This document shows, in pieces, positions 49,364 through 50,991 of a DNA stretch of 50,991 bases. Origin of the DNA: Firmicutes bacterium CAG:822 (GTDB lineage: Bacteria > Bacillota_I > Bacilli_A > RF39 > UBA660). The DNA lies in contig HF990864.1 of NCBI GenBank assembly GCA_000432855.1, positions 27,116 to 78,106 on the forward strand. Reading direction: 5' to 3'. Under the pieces are notes generated by a model, which was not told the origin of the DNA, did no database searches, and was given only the letters and a program-made list of their open reading frames with translations. The first letter of the stretch is position 1. Every line of letters starts with the position of its first letter. A program made the position numbers and the translations under genes.

Positions 49364-49387
49364 GAAAAAAGATAGGAAACCTATCTT
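49364..49387 (-). terminator. Intrinsic terminator of spoVS
   Basis: On the minus strand AAGATAGG-TTT-CCTATCTT (49387-49369) is followed by a U-run (A-run 49365-49370 on plus). It contains the spoVS stop codon. Confidence 0.85.
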
Positions 49388-49641
49388 GCTTCGACGATTA
49401 ATTTGATAGCTGTTCGCTCCTCGCCATCGATTACAATATCTGTAAAAGCGGGGATGCATATTAAGTTTTTGCCACTAGGAGCGACAAAACCTCTCGCAAT
49501 TGCGACAGCCTTAATAGCTTGATTTAAAGCTCCGGCTCCAATTGCCTGAATTTCCACAGTTCCTTTCTCGCGAAAAACATTAGCTAAAGCTCCAGCTACT
49601 GAATTAGGATTGCTTTTAGCGCGTACTTTAAGTGTTTCCAT
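49381..49641 (-). CDS. spoVS: Stage V sporulation protein S (SpoVS)
   Basis: An 86-residue Alba-like protein, near-identical in length and sequence pattern to SpoVS of Bacilli: METLKVRAKSNPNSVAGALA, VEIQAIGAGALNQAIKAVAI, ARGFVAPSGKNLICIPAFTD, then ERTAIKLIVEAR. SpoVS is needed for coat/cortex stages of sporulation in Bacillus, but is also kept in many non-sporulating relatives. Base use is richer in G/C than its neighbours, as expected of a strongly conserved, well-expressed gene. GGAGGAAATAAAC precedes the ATG on the minus strand. A decayed copy lies at 44966. Confidence 0.95.
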   Translation of the reverse strand: METLKVRAKSNPNSVAGALANVFREKGTVEIQAIGAGALNQAIKAVAIARGFVAPSGKNLICIPAFTDIVIDGEERTAIKLIVEAR

Positions 49642-49727
49642 GTTTATTTCCTCCTTTATACTTAAACTATATGAAAATAAACGTGGAAAATTACAAAAAT
49701 TTATAAAATCAAAAGGGGGATTTAGTT

Positions 49728-50420
49728 ATGATAAAAAATGTTAACATAGAAGACGACAAAGAAAGAAGTATTTATTTTCATGATATGGCCGAAGATTCAA
49801 GATCTCTAGAACTTTTACTTCACACGTGCTATAATAATGGAATTGTTCCATATTTAGCAAGCAAAGGCCATGGTAAAAATAAAGTTGCCTATATTATCTT
49901 AAATGTTGATCATGCCCATTTAAATACTATCGGTAGACTAATTGACTTAACCTTAGAAATACCTGATAGTGAATTTAATATTAGATCTAGTAAAGGTAAA
50001 ATATATGCTGAACTATCATGTGAAAGCAAAGATGATGATCAGTTATTCACTAGAGTTAAAGAAATTGTAGAAGAGCAAACAATCGAAAATAAAACTCATA
50101 ATTTAACTTTAATGAATACAGTTTATAACATTGCCAAAATCGTGAATAGTATTATTGAAGCCGATATGTTATTTGCCACCAACGAAGCTTTATATAGTCA
50201 AGGCAAATGTGGAGTATCAATTTATAAAGATAAACAATTTGGTAAATTAAATACCAAAAAATCGGATAATATAGTCGATGTTATTAAAACTTTAAAAGAA
50301 AAAGCTACTTTAAATTTACCAACTATTTTCTTCTGTTCATTTGAAGAACTTAGAAACTTTTACTTTGAACTAGATGAAACAGTTTATGGAGAAAATGAAA
50401 ATGTAGAAGGTGACAATTAA
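49728..50420 (+). CDS. Unknown protein upstream of sufU
   Basis: A 230-residue soluble protein, not recognised. The N-terminal half (AEDSRSLELLLHTCYNNGIV ... KVAYIILNVDHAHLNTIGRL) alternates helices and strands. The middle is helical (NTVYNIAKIVNSIIEADMLF), and the end is very acidic (YGENENVEGDN). No signal peptide or metal motif. AGGGGGAT precedes the ATG. It overlaps sufU by one base (TAATGG), so the two are co-translated and may act together in Fe-S assembly; that is context only. Confidence 0.65.
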   Translation: MIKNVNIEDDKERSIYFHDMAEDSRSLELLLHTCYNNGIVPYLASKGHGKNKVAYIILNVDHAHLNTIGRLIDLTLEIPDSEFNIRSSKGKIYAELSCESKDDDQLFTRVKEIVEEQTIENKTHNLTLMNTVYNIAKIVNSIIEADMLFATNEALYSQGKCGVSIYKDKQFGKLNTKKSDNIVDVIKTLKEKATLNLPTIFFCSFEELRNFYFELDETVYGENENVEGDN

Positions 50421-50854
50421 TGGATAGTAATATCAAAAGAGAAATAATCTTAGAAAATTATCAAAACCCACAAAATAAAGGTTTACTTAATGATGATTCA
50501 TATATGAAAGTAAACATGAACAATGAAAGTTGTATAGATGAAGTAAATCTAGAAGTAAAAATAGAAGGTGATATTATCAAAGATATCCGTTTCGATGGTG
50601 AAGCATGTGCTATATGTACCTCATCCGCTTCTATCATGACAACCACATTAATAGGTAAAACAACTAAAGAAGCTGAGAATATTTTACAAAACTTCTTAAA
50701 TATGCTTGATGAAAAACCATACGATGAAAACATTTTAGAAGAAGCCGTTGTCTATGATGATATCTATAAAAATCCAAATAGAAAAAAATGTGCATTACTT
50801 TCATGGTGGGGAATTGAAAAAATATTAAATCAAATTAAAGAAACTTCGAAATAA
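50420..50854 (+). CDS. sufU: Iron-sulfur cluster scaffold / sulfur-transfer protein SufU
   Basis: A 144-residue NifU_N-fold protein. The three conserved cysteines are present: ESCIDEV (first), GEACAICTSSASIMT (second) and NRKKCALLSWWGIEKIL (third, with the SufU-type insert before it). SufU is a zinc-dependent acceptor that takes sulfur from SufS. The first site lacks the usual C-G-D (here C-I-D; the Asp is kept). sufC/D/S/B are not in the window. It overlaps the upstream gene by one base and ends at a terminator. Confidence 0.85.
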   Translation: MDSNIKREIILENYQNPQNKGLLNDDSYMKVNMNNESCIDEVNLEVKIEGDIIKDIRFDGEACAICTSSASIMTTTLIGKTTKEAENILQNFLNMLDEKPYDENILEEAVVYDDIYKNPNRKKCALLSWWGIEKILNQIKETSK

Positions 50855-50872
50855 AACCTTCGGAGTTTTTTG
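50841..50872 (+). terminator. Intrinsic terminator of sufU
   Basis: A 10-bp stem AAACTTCGAA (50841-50850) / TTCGGAGTTT (50859-50868) with one T-G pair, then TTTT. From 50873 to the end no gene is seen; a TTGACA occurs at about 50971 but the window ends before a -10. Confidence 0.85.
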
Positions 50873-50991
50873 CTGCCTAATTTGCAACTGCAGAAAGTTT
50901 TTTTGACCCACACCCCCACTATAGATAAAAGCCAGCACATTGTATATTTTAATAAAAAAGTGTAAACCTACTTGACAAAATTATAGGGGGG

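Noticed and set aside
1..50991. Mycoplasma-type code with TGA = Trp
   Set aside because: rlmB, trmD and the leader at 23566 end in TGA at proper places and Trp is encoded by TGG throughout.
50965..50991. Promoter at the right edge (TTGACA)
   Set aside because: The window ends before a -10 can be seen.

Overview
The window is a low-GC (roughly 30 % by eye) bacterial chromosome with dense genes, A/G-rich Shine-Dalgarno sites (often AGGTGA), consensus TTGA(C/A)-17-TATAAT promoters and strong U-tailed hairpin terminators. TGA and TAG are both used as ordinary stops and TGG as Trp, so the code is standard. The lineage looks like a Gram-positive Bacillota of the Bacilli/Erysipelotrichia/RF39-like kind. 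The grounds are RbgA, Mini-RNase III, SpoVS, AbiE, a YolD/UvrX-type SOS polymerase with a GAAC-N4-GTTC LexA box, and a MurE with the DNPR motif expected for meso-diaminopimelate peptidoglycan. This assignment is inferred from gene content only.

Layout. 1-4.2 kb is housekeeping: a Sel1-repeat gene tail, a type IV pilin-like protein, an rRNA/tRNA methyltransferase, rimM, trmD, a small unknown gene, rplS and lepB. 4.2-11.6 kb is an accessory insertion between lepB and rbgA: a flavodoxin-like protein, a CoiA-like nuclease, DUF2441, DinD, RhuM, a CPBP protease, an alpha/beta hydrolase and a GNAT. It is stitched together with dispersed repeats. 11.6-17 kb returns to core genes: rbgA, a nucleotidyltransferase-MrnC fusion, rlmB, a SigH-like sigma factor, murE (minus) and a DUF362 protein. 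17-24.5 kb holds HTH regulators, a decayed surface-protein gene with a striking GC-rich 3' segment, Fic, exoA, a MacB/FtsX-type ABC exporter, and an ASCH-cytidine-deaminase fusion behind a leader peptide and a long stem. 24.5-31 kb has an FkbM pseudogene, the abiEi/abiEii toxin-antitoxin pair, natAB, several gene relics, an ITPase and tRNA-Gly. 31-38 kb has an SOS operon (Y-family polymerase, YolD, HExxH protein), a broken IS4-like transposase, membrane/XRE genes and two genes truncated at one junction. 38-44.8 kb has a divergent deacetylase/glycosyltransferase pair, an AAA_14/DUF4143 ATPase, an ABC-F protein behind a four-segment attenuator and an unknown gene with a disrupted 5' end. 44.8-51 kb has a spoVS relic, rarA, the copper module csoR-copZ-copA, an intact spoVS, an unknown gene and sufU.

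The strongest candidates for something undescribed are two leader-peptide attenuators. One (41.84-41.98 kb) has a six-residue leader (MRRLCV) and four complementary segments, the last covering the ribosome-binding site of an ABC-F gene. The other (23.50-23.69 kb) has a 24-codon leader overlapping one arm of a perfect 15-bp stem ahead of the ASCH-deaminase gene. Both fit induction by ribosome stalling. Other leads are the GC-rich, NNC/NNT-codon patch in the surface-protein pseudogene, which resembles a diversity-generating retroelement variable region; the NTase-MrnC fusion; the SOS-controlled HExxH protein; and the 82-nt repeat family around dinD and rhuM.
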